From Hsuehochloa calcarea (Eukaryota; Streptophyta; Magnoliopsida; Poales; Poaceae), in the NCBI GenBank assembly GCA_036346395.1, contig CM070611.1:19726473-19790472 (forward strand): 64,000 nucleotides of DNA. Reading direction: 5' to 3'. Within the stretch, counting starts at the first letter, position 1. Every line of letters begins with the position of its first letter. The notes below the pieces were generated by a model. The model saw only the letters and a list, made by a program, of their open reading frames with translations, had not been told where the DNA came from and did not search any database. Positions 1 through 11,959 of this stretch are shown here, piece after piece. Position numbers and translations under genes: made by a program.

Positions 1-1944
1 TCTAATTACTTGTATTAGAAATGTCATTAGCCCGTTGTCATTTCACATTTTCATCTAAATACCTTCTTTGTCATTTCGTCTTATTAGACGAATTTTTTTT
101 TCCCGAGTAGTAGTGTCTGTTAACAAAACCTTCTTTCTAATTCAAGTATCCATTTGTTAAACAAATTTTGGAGTGATCCAAAAGTTAGACACAACACTTA
201 GCTAATAGCACTGATATTCTTACAGGTGGGTCCTACTTTCATTGAGAGAGAGAGAGAGATGCAGAGAAGAGCAAATCAGAGCAGAGGAGCTGGCAGTGGC
301 TCGGGCGGCGTTCATCGTCGTCGATGGAGCGGCGGTGAGGCGGAGCTAACCCCGAAAATGGGTTGTTGGTGGGCTGAGGATGCTAGTGGAGGTGGCATCG
401 TGGCTCCGACGGCCTTATGGCGGCGCGCCGTGGGCAAGCGGTGGCCAGTCATGAGGAAGAAACGAGGCGGTGGTGCTCAGGAGCTATCGGGGGTGAGCTA
501 GGGGGATCATGAGCACTAGTGAAGCAAGGGGTCATACCAGAGTTCTCAGTGATGGAGCAGTGCTCAGGCAGTCTGGCAGCGTAGACCCGAAGCGGCACAG
601 CGGGGTCACCATGGCGGTGGCGCTATAGAGACATAGGGAAAGGATGAGTGGTGGGGGAAAGCTAGGAAATGACCAGGTAATGTTCTGGGAGAATGGAATT
701 GACATGAAGCTCACCGGAGTAAAAATGGTGATGGTGGCGGCAGTTTCGGCCGGTTTTGGCGAAGATGATGGCGATGGGGTGCTTCTGTGGGTGAAATACC
801 AAATTTATTGGGGGTAAATAACTCTTGGGGTTTAGAACAGAAGGTGACATGGTCTACTAGTGAAGGATCTTACTAGTTCGGCCGGAACGTCAAGCGGGAG
901 CGGCGACTGCACATTGGACATCGCCAGACACGAAGAAGACACTGGCGTTCCTAGTGATTGAGTTGTACAGAAAGAAGAAGAATGTGAGGGGTGGAAAGAG
1001 GAAGTAGAGGCAATCATCAAGGACATGAAGATAAGGGCCAAAGCTCGTCGGTGCGGTCGGGAAGCGTCGCAGCAGCCATGATTGACCTTCGGGTCTTCGC
1101 TCGAATTGAGCTTGGAGGAGGGGAATGGGGAAGGAGATGAAGGGAAATGGAGAAGAGGAGATAATACGTCTGATGCTCAGCTTATAAGGGGAAGGGGACG
1201 GTGTATTCGTGAGGGAGCCCAAGTGATCCAGCGGCGACACACTCTAGGTGGCGATGGGTGAGCGGGCAGGGATGTGACCGTGACACACATGGGTGTGGCA
1301 TAGGCACGGCGAAACCAGGGGCAGATGGTCAAAACCAGTGGGCGAGTGGTTGGCGCGGCATAGGCGTGGCGGAGCCATCCATGGCGCAAGCACTGGTGTT
1401 GTGCTGTGGACGAAGAACCCTGATGGGTGGGGCCCACCCGTCAATGGGAGAGGAAAAAAAGGAAATAATGTTTTCTAGAAAACCCTGAAAAGGCTGAGTT
1501 TTTGGGAAATTTTTAGACATGGAAATTTAGCTCTGAAAATTATAAAAAATTTAGTGATACTCCTCACACAGTTTGCACCATTGTGTAATTTTTCTAAGAT
1601 TTTGTTTGTCATAAATTTTTATCTAAAAATCTTTTAATTTTATATTTGTATGTATTTTTATTATTTGATTTGAGGAAAGCTTCAAAACAAGCTTTAATTA
1701 ATTCCCCATTTTATTAAAAGTACAATTCCACCGAGTTTGGATTTTTAAATCCTCTTTTGTTCTAACTTATTTTAATTATCAATTAGGTTTGTATTACAAA
1801 ATTTGATGCTTAAGCTTTATAATCGGACAAAACCTTGAATAAAAATCTAGGAAAAACGAATGAGGATAGAATGTGTCAAAAACTTGTAAAAAGTTCACAT
1901 TTCCGCATATTTGAAACTAAGCCTATATTTTTAGGATGTTACAA
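1..1944 (-). mobile_element. Partial LTR, minus orientation, cut by window start
   Basis: No convincing gene was found here. The segment ends at 1944 with ...AGGATGTTACA, which on the minus strand reads TGTAACATCC, a common 5' end of long grass Gypsy LTRs. An AT-rich outer part (1500-1944) follows a GC-rich part (about 280-1450), the layout also seen in the long LTR at 43.7-47.4 kb. The open frames in the GC-rich part are short, overlap on both strands and resemble no family I know. A short GA run lies at 241-259. The partner end is outside the window, so the assignment rests on one terminus and composition. Confidence 0.35.
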
Positions 1945-2338
1945 TACATAGGCACCCGTCAAGCACCGATGTATACTTAAGCATCGATGCTACAATATAA
2001 ACTTCTTTCCTACGTGACAAGAAAAAACAGTTTTAATTGCTAACCACCTCTCTAAGCACCTCGACACTGGAACTCACTCATTTGTCAACAACGATGGGTG
2101 ATGCGTAGGAAGGCTCATTCCAATTATATATGTAGTTGAAAACTTGAATTTGACCCGGTTGCTCGGTGGATCCAAAGTGGATCGAGTTTGATCGGCGGTG
2201 GGCAGCGCGAATCAATCTGAAGCGATTAGGCTGCGTCAAACCGACTGGTTATGATCGTCTAGCTGCAAAAATGGAAGACCTATAACTTAGCAAATTGCAC
2301 GCGTCACTGTTACGGGCATATATATAATGGTTATCAAG
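1945..2338. other. Unassigned sequence left of Copia A1
   Basis: About 390 bases with no ORF or repeat that I recognise. It ends in TCAAG (2334-2338), the left target-site duplication of the Copia element. Before that insertion it was directly contiguous with the 5' flank of the CslF-like gene at 8961. Confidence 0.5.
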
Positions 2339-2630
2339 TGTTGAGTAACCGTCGCTGGCGAGTCCAGTCCGAACGGGTACCTCGTATACAATGATCAGAA
2401 TCGTAAGAACGATGAAGAACACAAGAACACAACAGTAGAATGAACACAGAGATATGCGGGACTTCAGGGTCTGCTTTATTGCTTCGGATCAATCAGGGTT
2501 ACAATGAGAGGGGGGTGACCCTCTATTTATAGACTATGGGATGAGGAGTTCAACTGGGCCAGGACTCTTCGGGGTCCTGGGCCCGTACTGGGCCAGGACT
2601 CTCCAGAGTCCCGGGCCCGGTTTCTTAACA
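2339..2630 (-). repeat. 3' LTR of Copia A1
   Basis: Runs from TGTTGAGTAACC to GGTTTCTTAACA on the plus strand, so the minus-strand LTR starts TGTTAAGAAACC. It contains a minus-strand TATA box (TATTTATA seen at 2524-2531). It differs from the right LTR (8666-8955) at only a few positions, all near its left end, so the insertion is fairly recent. Confidence 0.92.
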
Positions 2631-2949
2631 CTCCCCCTTGAACACTCATCCAACATGTTCATGTCTCGTCAAAACTCCATAAAAACCCAGTGGGAAAAAT
2701 TTGGAGAAAGAGTACATGTCATGCGTTTTGCTATGTTGCACGAATTGCCTCATCAAAAACCTTAGCAGAGAAACTTCATGAAAACTCGTAAGGGAAAAAG
2801 AGTACAATCCACCCAATTTCATTTTATCTCCGGGATTTATTCTTTGGGTACTCGATCTTCGTGATCAAGATTCAATAATGAGTTCGTGAAGATTCTCCCC
2901 CTGAATTCTGCACTTCTTTAAGTTTTATCATTCCAATTCTACGTGTGCA

Positions 2950-4480
2950 CCTTTCAAAGCTAGATCTCGGAAGTGACTTTAGTGAATAAATCGCAAGATT
3001 CTCACATGACTTAGTATGCACGGTACTTTAATTTCGTCCATCTTTTGCAATTCATGAGCATAGAATAACTTGGGGTTGATATACTTTATGAGGGGACTCT
3101 TCACATAACCCATTTGCACTTGCGCAATACAAGTTGCATTATCTTCATAGATAATTGTGGGGTTTTTGCAGTATTCAATCCAAATGATGCTTGGATGTGG
3201 TGAATCTTCATGAAGCCAAGTACATTCTGTGAGGCCTAAATGCAGTGCTATAATTTGCGAGTGGTTCGTCAAAGTCGATACAAGACTTTGCTTAGGCGAT
3301 TTTCATGGAATTGCGTTCCACCACATAGGAATACATAGTATGTTTGTGACTTGGTGTATGCGGGTTCGACAGAACCCGACATCGCATAGTCATTCATACA
3401 CAAGTCTTGGTTCTTTCGTAGAATAGACCAAGTTCTTTGCTTTCTTGGAGGTAACGGAAGATGTCCATTATTTTACGCCAATGCCTTTGGTAGGTTACGT
3501 ATTATACCTTGCTAATAGGTTTACGACAAATGCAATGCCCGATCTAGTCAGATTTGCTAAATACATGAGTGCTCCATCGCACTCAGTGCACGGAATTCTG
3601 GTCCCGGGACTTCCTCCCCTCTTCTTTAGGTCATGACGGGTCCTTGTCTTGTCTGCAAGGATCTCCGACCATCGGCACTTTCGAAGGATATGCCTTTTCA
3701 AAGCCGAACCTTTTCAACACTTTACGAGTGTAGGTTGGTGATGTACTAGAATCTCTTAGGGATATGCTCAAGTCGCAAGCCTAGGCGATTTGGTTTGATC
3801 CAAATCTTTTATTTGAACTCGACTCGGTAAGAGCTTGCTTTCTTAATACCTTCTAAGGTTCCAATGATATTCAGATCATCTTCATACACCGAGATTTATA
3901 CAAAATCCATCCAGGATCGTCGTATAAATACACAGGGATAATTCTCATTGTTCGTGTAGCCTTTCTTGCATAGAAAGTCGCTTCGAGCGATTATACCACA
4001 TTCTGCCTGATTGCTTCAGTCCATACAGTGACTTTCTGAGTTGCACACTGTATAGATTTCTATTTGCTCTATCTTGGTTGGGACGAGGATACATTGGTAT
4101 CTTCATATAAATGTCCAATTCAAATTTCCATAAAGGTATGCGATTACCACATCCATCAATTTCACTTCTAACTTCCAAGTTTCTCGCCATTGAGATAAAT
4201 ATCTAAAGGTAATTTCGCCCATGACCGGGAATAGGTTTCTTCATAACAATCTCTCGGACGTTGAGTGAAACCTTGTGCAACGAGCCTTGCTTCTTTCATT
4301 TCTCTTCGAACAAATACCCATTTATGCCCTCTGAGGTGCACATGGGGAGGTGTGCGACTTCTGAGCCCAACACCTCTCTTTTATTCAAAGAGAACGATTC
4401 AGTTTCTATTGCCTTCTTCCAATCTTCTCAATCTGACCTTTTCTTATATTCAACAAGCGATGCAGGCTCTGGATCAAGAT
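2950..4480 (-). pseudogene. Copia pol remnant (reverse transcriptase, RNase H)
   Basis: Minus-strand reading gives broken pieces of Copia polymerase. Around 3950-4190 there is KSLYGLKQSGRMWYNR, the conserved Copia RT region. Around 2980-3200 there is RNase H with a YEDNATCIAQ-like active-site segment followed by GYVKSPL and INPKLFYAHELQ. Frame changes and stops separate the pieces, so no protein is encoded. Many of the breaks lie at places where copy A2 differs by CTG/CAG versus CG-containing strings. Confidence 0.8.
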
Positions 4481-6709
4481 TGATGATTGTGACAATTTTC
4501 TTTGCAACATTGGCTGTTGTCTTATTCATAGATTCTCCCAATATCATAAAGTTTATAGCTATGTCTTCAAGGGGCGATATTTCTAATGCTTCTATTTGCT
4601 TACCGCTACTTTCAATTGCGGGGCAAGTCCCTTTAGTTTTTCAACTCCGATGTGTGCGCACACATCCATCGATGTCTCCTTCATGGGGATGTTCAATTCT
4701 AGTATGCCTTTTCTGAAGGTTCCATACCGGTGCCAGGTCTCAACTGGCTCCCCTTCTGATTCTGGGGTACTTTGGTGATCGGCTGTGTCAAGTCCTTCTT
4801 ATCCTTTTTCACCAGGCGTCCCCGGTTACTTCGGATTCGAGGGGCCGGAGTTCTCATCCTTTCAGAGGCCTTAGGACGGGATTAGGGATACCTTCATTGG
4901 TATTTCAACCCTCTCCGGTGCATTGCGTACAGGCATATGCGACTTGGTCACGCTCTTCAAATCACTAAAGTGGTTAGGCAGTTGATTCGCTAATGCTTGC
5001 AAATCAATTATCTTCTGGACTGCAATTGTCTTCTAGACTTCTCTATTTGCTTCACTAGTGCGTGGGTCATATGCATGGATTTCAAATATCTTCTAGACTT
5101 CAATTGTCTTCTGGACTTCTCTATTTCTCGACATTTTACATCAATGGTTGATTTCCTCCCCCTAATGATGAGAAATAATTCTCATCTAATATGCTATCAG
5201 CGAAGCGGGCTGCATGCAAATCTCTAGTCGTGGGGTCCAAATACGATTATGGATCTTTGTCTCATAACCAACGTATATCCCGACTTTTAGAGAGTGCCCA
5301 TTTCAGTTTCTTTGTGGTGGTGGTATAGGTACATAAACCTTGCAACCAAACCTTCAAAGATGAGAAATTTTCAGTGTTGACCCTTGCGCTAGTTGCATAG
5401 GTGAATGGATGTTATATGTCGGTGGTCTAAAATTGATGAGAGTTCTTTGCGTGCGAGTGATGCGTGTCCCGAACATGTAGTTGGTAAATAACAATTCGCT
5501 AGTCCATTACAGGTGTGGACATGCGTGCAGGATGCTCAATTTTAATTCTCATTTTCACACAATAATCATCATATGCCCTTGAAGTAAATTCTCGGCGTTG
5601 TCCATTCGGTGGACTTCACATGATGATAAGGAAATTATTCTTAATGTTAATTATCTACGAGATTAGCTTTGCGAAGCGGGGTTTCGTAGACATTAAACAA
5701 AGCGTCGACCGTTTGAGGAAGCATCGATAAGCACCATAAAATACCTAAATGACCCTTACGGGCTGTTTAGGACCGCAAATGTCTCCTGGATACGGTCCGG
5801 GAATGCGAGGATTTCGTCCTTTACTTTGAGTAGAGGTCTAGTAGTCGGTTTCCGATGGTACATGCGGGGCACACAAAATCTTCAAGATTCGGAAGTTCTT
5901 TAAATTGACACTATATCCACGTGAATTGTTAATTATATTTCTCATCATCCTAAGACCTAAGTGACATAATATATCATGCCAGAGATAGAAGAGGTTTAGA
6001 GCTTCTAAATATAGTTTTTAGGGCAGTATAGGCTGCAAATGCCTTAATATTAGTGTAGTATAGCCCATTCTCAAATGAAGGAAGTCGTTCTAATACCATT
6101 ATTCTACTATTTTCATCACGCTTTGTAATGAGCAGGTATTCCTTACCATGCTCTTCTTCAGTCTCTACGTGGAAACCGTTAGCGCGAATATCCTTGAGAG
6201 TTTTAGTCGATTATGGGCACAACAAGGCTTCTTTAATGACCAAAGTTATGTCCGTCGAGAGTACAATTGTGGCCCTTCTCGAGCCTATTATACATGTATC
6301 GCTGCCTGCGATTGTCGTAAGGCTACGAGCATTCTTACTGATCGACTGAAAAATTCCATCTCTCTCAAGGTGGTATTCTTTGTGCCGCTACCTGCTAAGC
6401 ACACTTCCTCCATAGGGCGCTACATGCATTCTAATATAATGTACTTTATTAATATGTAGCAGAAAACCAGCAACACATAAAATAAAAATACTTTAGATAT
6501 TAGAACATAACTTGCTATCATAAATACGGGAAATATAAGTCTTGCAGGACTCATCATAAGATTTTAATGCTTTGCTCTTCTAGAGCCTACAACCATTATT
6601 CAAAGTTTCATCATAATCACAAAATGCAAGTGACTGTAAAAGGATCTAAGTGCAATGCGTGCACTAGATCGAATCAGCGAAGTATTCAGAAACTTCTGCC
6701 TTAATCTGC

Positions 6710-7400
6710 TACATGGCGATCTTCTCCTCTTGGGCAATTACGGCTGTGGCCGCTGCTATGTCCAAAGGAGGCATGATGGGGGCTGCTACTAGGCTGTCCA
6801 CATCCATAAGTGCAACTAATGGGTGTGGATCTTCCGTGCTTGCAATGGTGAGGTGTGCCTCATGCTATCCTTTGCTCCTTTTCTTAGACTGTAAAAATAC
6901 CAATTACGTGTGACTCACGACTTTACCCTTCTTGCCCCTCTCCTTCGTGAGAGGCTTCATTACCTTGTAGCTACTAGTATTGGCTTCATGGCCAACATTG
7001 CTACTAGGTGGCTGTGAGATGTAGTTCTTCCTTAGAACATCATCTTGTGCTTTCACAATTTTCACGGTGTCAATTAATGTGGCATACTTCTTGTAGCCAT
7101 TTTGACAATAATTGCGTGCGGATTGCACCGCATTCGGGTGAAGGTAGAGAGGGTCTTGTCAATCTTCTGCTCATCCGTGATTACCTTATCACGAGTTGAA
7201 GATCTGTACAAATTACAGCCATCTTTGGGCCAACTCTTTCGAACTTCTGGTTCGTGATGCTAGTCATTTTTCATATTCATGCAAAAAGTTCATAGGGTTA
7301 CTGCTGGTAATTTACATAAAATGGTTGCAAAATTCTCATAATGCTCTTCGAACTCCCAGTTCGTGTTTAAATATTTTTCATGCATTTTCATGATTTATCG
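6710..7400 (-). pseudogene. Copia gag remnant of A1
   Basis: The minus-strand frame at 7128-6904 reads ...DDVLRKNYISQPPSS followed by a basic, Lys/Gly-rich tail. This matches the C-terminal part of a Copia gag just before the zinc-knuckle region. Upstream pieces continue to about 7400. The same block is present at 34820-35410 in copy A2. Confidence 0.6.
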
Positions 7401-7759
7401 CTATTTTCAAAGTGATTAAAAGCAATATTAATAATCACAAATAATCAAAAACAATAAATCTGATAAATAAATTGCATAGAAATAATAATAACAAGGTAAA
7501 AATACTTCAAATGCAAAACCGATTCAAAATTTGAATTCAGAGGCCTTTTTCTGTTTGGAATACGAATTTTCTAGTCTGTAATTTTGGGGCTAAAACGTGA
7601 AAATTTCAATTCGAGAAATTTATCAGCGAATTTACTGGAAAAACCGAGGGCCTTTTGCAAACGGCCCTTATTTTTCGTTTTCTTTCTTTTCTTTTTTTCG
7701 GTTTATACTGGTCGGCCCAAAGGTCACCGTTTTTCGATATAAGAACTTCGGGGTAGGGT

Positions 7760-8290
7760 TTCCCTACCCCGAAGTCTCCCGAGTGGCGGCGGCTCCCTTC
7801 ATGGGAGCCGCCGCGCTCTCGAGCGGCGGCGCCCGTGAGGCCAGGGTGGCGGGCGGCACGGCCCTTCGTGGGAGCCGCCGCCTCTCTTCGGCTGACGGCG
7901 GCGGCTCCCTTCGTGGGAGCGCCGCGCTCTCCTCCAGCGACGGCGGCGGCTCGAGGAGCCGCCGCTTTCTTCTTCGGCGGCGGCGCTCCTCGGGAGCCGC
8001 CGCTCGCTCTTCCGGCGGCGGCGGCGGGGAGCCGCCGCTTCTTCTTCGGCCGCGGCGGCTCCTCGGAGCGGCCGCTCTCTTCTTCCGGCGGCGGCGAGCC
8101 GCCGCCTTCTTCTTCGGACGCGGCGGCGGCTCCTCGAGGCCGCCGCTCTTCTTCCGGCGGCTCCCTTCTTGGGAGCCGCCGTGCTACGCTCGGGACACGG
8201 ATGGCGGCCGAGTGCGTCTTGGCGCGCGCGCACGGCTGGGTGCCGGCCGGTGGTTTAGGAAGATCAGTCGGCGGTGCATGACTTCCAGAT
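7760..8290. repeat. GC-rich cassette in Copia A1 leader
   Basis: About 530 bases made mostly of GGCGGCGGCTCC / GGAGCCGCC variants, between a conserved leader (8381-8665) and the gag region. Long open frames on both strands (for example 7597-8364 plus and 8233-7799 minus) give only Arg/Ala/Gly/Ser low-complexity protein and are not credible genes. Copy A2 has a different and longer GC-rich block at the same place (35850-36760). Confidence 0.7.
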
Positions 8291-8665
8291 CGTGCCGTCG
8301 ACCGTTTTTTTTTTCATATTGTTTATGTGAGAAAAAATTAATCTGTAATCTTGTGCAAAAATAATTCTTGTTCATACGATGCAATTTTCTTCCGATCGGC
8401 GACTTCGAGTCGGTTCGCGGTGAATTTGCAATTTCAATCTACGGTACAATCGACATCCGATCTTTCATGCAATCTACCGATCGACATTGTGTCGGCGACT
8501 ACAAGTCATTTCGCGGTAGATTAGAATGATTTGCACCGTCAGAGAAAACAATCTAGAAAGCAAATTTGCGAATTGAAAGCAATCTAGAAAATACGATTCA
8601 ATCTACGAGTGTCGTTCTTCGACGATTACCTTCGATGCGAGGAGAGTCGATCGTGGCCGATAACG

Positions 8666-8955
8666 TGTTGAGTAACCGTCATTGGCGAGTCCGGTCGACG
8701 GGTACCTCGTATACAATGATCAGAATCGTAAGAACGATGAAGAACACAAGAACACAACAGTAGAATGAACACAGAGATATGCGGGACTTCAGGGTCTGCT
8801 TTATTGCTTCGGATCAATCAGGGTTACAATGAGAGGGGGGTGACCCTCTATTTATAGACTATGGGATGAGGAGTTCAACTGGGCCAGGACTCTTCGGGGT
8901 CCTGGGCCCGTACTGGGCCAGGACTCTCCAGAGTCCCGGGCCCGGTTTCTTAACA
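8666..8955 (-). repeat. 5' LTR of Copia A1
   Basis: Partner of 2339-2630. It is followed on the right by the TSD TCAAG (8956-8960). The primer-binding region is immediately to its left (about 8650-8665; minus strand reads CGTTATCGGCC, and CGTTATCAGCACG in copy A2). Confidence 0.92.
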
Positions 8956-9405
8956 TCAAGATGGCGAATAATGGGGTCCAAGCAAGCACATGCTGTCGCT
9001 GCAGTGCAATCTGATTAAACCCTACTAATTATTATGCATCTCGTGGTATGCTAGCACTGTCAGCTTCCTAATAACGATTAATTCGCGCCACTATCCGACG
9101 GCAGTTCAGGTACACATGTGAGTACTATATTTATTACTCTCTCTTGAAAAGAAAAGATTGATAGGCTGCTAAATTTTAGGGCTTGTGTGTGCTCATGGCA
9201 CACTGATTTTTTGTGGACAATTGATCAAACTGGTTTTCTTTAGCATTTGGTAGGATAAGACCCCCAAAATTTCCACCACTTACCCAAATAACAGATGTTT
9301 AAGAACTAATAAAAGGTAAATGTATGTGCACACTATATAGAGTCCATATGTATGGTTGCTTCCACATAAGTGTCTCATCACGAGCAATTAGTAGAGCCAA
9401 GAAGG
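8956..9405 (+). promoter_or_regulatory. Putative promoter and 5' UTR of CslF-like gene
   Basis: The only host sequence left between Copia A1 and the start codon at 9406. A TATA-like element (CTATATAG, 9333-9340) lies about 70 bases upstream of the ATG, which fits a transcription start near 9365. An in-frame TAA at 9367-9369 shows the coding frame cannot start much earlier. Everything upstream of 8956 is the Copia insertion, so distal promoter sequence has been displaced by 6.6 kb. Confidence 0.5.
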
Positions 9406-9554
9406 ATGTCTACGACGTCATGTCCGGCCAAGAAGGATGTCTACGTCGTCAGAGGCAACGAGGAGTCACCGGAGGCCGAGAAGAAGCCGGCTGGCGTAGA
9501 GAGGCCGCTCGTACGGACGACCAACATTTCTACAACTACCATCCATCTATACAG
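9406..9554 (+). CDS. CslF: CslF-like gene, exon 1 (N-terminus)
   Basis: Encodes 49 residues plus two bases of an Arg codon, starting at the ATG at 9406; an in-frame stop lies just upstream at 9367. The reading ends ...ERPLVRTTNISTTTIHLYR, which matches the CslF N-terminal pattern 'RPLFRT...LHPYR' that always precedes the first membrane helix. The exon ends TACAG followed by donor GTACAC (9555). Joined to the acceptor at 27983 it restores an Arg codon and runs directly into LMIFVRIGIFVLFFKWRI. The phase is correct and the total of 2505 bases is divisible by three. The N-terminus is somewhat short for the family. That this exon belongs to exon 2 across 18.4 kb is inferred from homology and phase, not from transcripts. 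Confidence 0.8.
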
Positions 9555-10034
9555 GTACACATATATTTCTTCACCTTAATCTGTCGATCGATCTGTAGAG
9601 GTGCCGCCCTGTGGCTCTCTCTATACATAGGTGTCATCACCCAGGCAAGAACGCCCTATAGTCGTCCGATCGGGGTCGGGATCATGATCGGAGGGTGTCC
9701 TAATGTGGGTACAACCCTGTATGGCTGTATCGAAGTGTTTTCATCTTCGATTAATTTCACTACCATCGATATGTTACTTAATTTTCTTTTCAAAAAAAAG
9801 GAGAAGGGGTTGTTTGGCCATCAGCTGATTGTATTTTTGCAAAAATACTCAATTTGTTTGCCCAATCAATCAAATCCCAATCTAGCTGATGATTGACAGG
9901 TGGCTCTCCCATTTTCCCTATTTCACACCACTCCACTCCACTCCACTCCGTCTTGTCACAGTCACCCTTAGTTGCATCTCCTCGCCGGCACCTCCCTCGG
10001 GAGTTGGCACCCACCACCACTGTCTCCCCTCCCA

Positions 10035-10335
10035 CCCACGGTTCAAATAAATGACCGAAAATTGCTGTTACCGGTCCCCCGGTAGAAATCCAAACCGGTA
10101 AAAAAAAATTGGTTTTGGATGAATTTTGCCCAATATAAATCAAATTTGAAACCATGTCTAAGCATATGGGTGCATGCAGCAAGGTGGTAGGGTTCTTATC
10201 CTATAAGAAGGGAGGTCTTGTGTTCAAACCCTCAAAACCATACTATTTTTTATGTTTTAACTGCGAAAAGTTCAAATTTTGATTTGAAAATTTTTGCCGC
10301 AATTTCTCGATATCGGTCGGCAACACCAACCTTTT
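10035..10335. mobile_element. AT-rich interspersed element with tRNA-like core
   Basis: The segment begins near CGGTTCAAATAAATGACCG and ends near ATATCGGTCGGCAACACC. Near 10178-10235 it has GGTGGTAGGGTTCTTATCC and, about 30 bases on, GTGTTCAAACCC, which resemble RNA polymerase III A and B boxes. A similar AT-rich element, rich in 'ccggt', lies at about 41740-42150. I read it as a short non-autonomous repeat, possibly SINE-related; the ends are not defined. Confidence 0.35.
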
Positions 10336-10882
10336 CATGTCACTCCCACAAAAAAAACTAACTCAATCTTCCTCTCCCATGTCATCTACTGCCTCGTAGC
10401 TAGCCACTAAGCTGCCCGATGAAATTGATGGTTTGGAGGCTCTGATCAGACGGTGATGCATTGGTTACCAATGATATTTATTAGGAGTAGATTCTAATAA
10501 ATCATATCTGTCGGATTTCCGTCTTTATTCTTTAATTTAATCTTGCCACACGTTGTTAAGCTTATAAATAACCATCAAAGGGCGCGTATGCAGAACTAAG
10601 AAAAATCTCTCACAAACTTTCCATCTTTTTTTACTTCCATTTCTTTTTAAATTTCTCATCTCCCTAACCTTCTAGTTAGTAAGATAAAATTTATGCAACA
10701 AATTGACTTTTCGACCACCGTGCATGGAAATAAATAAAAAATCCATGGATGATCGATCGATTGATTGACTACTTCAATTTAGGTGGTCAGAAAGTCATTT
10801 GGTCTATGGATTTGAAGTCTTCAAGAAATTGGTAGAAAATCATATCCCTACTATCAGGTGAGCACTTCACACTGTCTATAAT

Positions 10883-10948
10883 GTGTAACTTTCGATCGAT
10901 CGATCACATGAAGTACTTCTGTATTCTTCTGTTGATCGAAAGTTACAC
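10883..10948. repeat. Short perfect-arm hairpin
   Basis: GTGTAACTTTCGATC (10883-10897) recurs as its exact reverse complement at 10934-10948, with a 36-base loop. It lies in the CslF intron just left of the CACTA nest. Function unknown. Confidence 0.6.
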
Positions 10949-11248
10949 GTCAAGATAATGAGGTTGCACATGATACGGAACAAGGTGCCTACCGGATTAC
11001 ATATCTTCTACTTTCTTTTGTTGTGGAAATCAGCCTCAATTCGACTACTTTAAAAGATCAATCTGGCCCGATCAGGAGTGGTCGAAATCAGCTAATCAGT
11101 TATTTCTAATTATAGACGGTTCCAATAAATAACCATCTGTGAATTTAGTAGTATCACAGACGGTTCTTATTCAGAACCGTCCGTGATACTTCACAGACGC
11201 TCTTCAATATGAACCGTCGGTGATATTTAGCAATATCACAAACGGTTA

Positions 11249-11959
11249 TTGTCGTAGCAAAAGAAGTCTAGACAGTAAGAGGAGGGGAGAGGACCCCCGG
11301 TGTCCTTGGAGTGACCGGAGGGTCCTCGAGATAAGGGACCAGCTGCCAGAAAAATGTATGTGTATTAGTTGTTCCAAAAAACTGGATCTGCCTTGTTACA
11401 TGGGGAAGACGGCTATTTATAGTCTCCTTAACAAGGTACATGATGTTACTATCCTACCCCTAAATAGGTTCTATGTGCGTAGGGGTTGCAGGGGCTTCCC
11501 CCTACACGTAGCCATCGGCACATGGTGGACCCTTCAGGACTTGGTACACCTGGTCCACCAGCGTCCGAGACACTCTGCGGGGTGTAGGACGCTCCCGGGC
11601 CGATGAGGCCCTGGGCATCCTTCGCTTCTCCCGAGGTGGCCCAGATGGATCGCAGCTCCAAGTCTTGTGGTACTTTGGTGGCCTCCGGGCTTCGCAGTAC
11701 CCTCTGGGAGGCTCCGAGTCCTCCCTAGAGACCCGGAGCCTCCCAAAAGGGGTGTTTAGTGCCCTCCGGAGACCCTTCGGGTGTGCTCCGGGTCCTCCCC
11801 AGAGCGTCCCCGAAGGGGCGCTTGGTGCCCCCCAGAGACCCTTCGGGTGTGCTCTAGGTCCTCCCCGGAGCCTCCCTGAAGGGGCGCCTGGTGCCCCCCG
11901 AAGTGGGGGGCCTTTGTGCTCGCTGGGTCGTAGGAGCCGGTGGAGCCGCCCCTACGACA
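11249..11959 (-). repeat. 3' LTR of Gypsy with antisense ORF
   Basis: Aligns with 25742-26038 plus 27235-27471. It contains a minus-strand TATA box (TATTTATA seen near 11413) and about 160 bases of direct tandem repeats (see 11745-11905) that are much reduced in the other LTR. Confidence 0.85.
11745..11905. repeat. Tandem repeats inside the 3' LTR
   Basis: Roughly 62-base units containing GACCCTTCGGGTGTGCTC and GGTCCTCCCC, repeated two to three times. The corresponding stretch of the 5' LTR (about 27395-27450) has at most one remnant. Copy-number change between LTRs of one element points to replication slippage or later contraction. Confidence 0.6.

Larger units (their letters stand above)
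2339..8955 (-). mobile_element. Copia LTR retrotransposon A1 (decayed, minus)
   Basis: A 6.6-kb element bounded by two near-identical ~290-bp LTRs and a 5-bp target-site duplication, TCAAG (2334-2338 and 8956-8960). Orientation is minus. The polypurine tract lies next to the left LTR (seen as CTCCCCCTTG at 2631-2640), and a TATCAG/TATCGG-type primer site lies beside the right LTR. Minus-strand fragments occur in Copia order: gag near 6.7-7.4 kb, reverse transcriptase near 3.9-4.2 kb, RNase H near 2.95-3.3 kb. No long ORF survives. The internal sequence aligns along its length with element A2 at 30410-41454. The element ends 450 bp upstream of the CslF-like start codon. Confidence 0.9.

Noticed and set aside
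7597..8364. 255-codon frame in Copia A1 leader, and similar frames at 35705-36883
   Set aside because: Low-complexity Arg/Gly/Ala products on several frames and both strands; a composition effect.
9324..9896. 190-codon frame overlapping CslF exon 1
   Set aside because: Different frame from the one matching CslF, non-ATG start, no similarity; the 9406-9554 frame explains the region.
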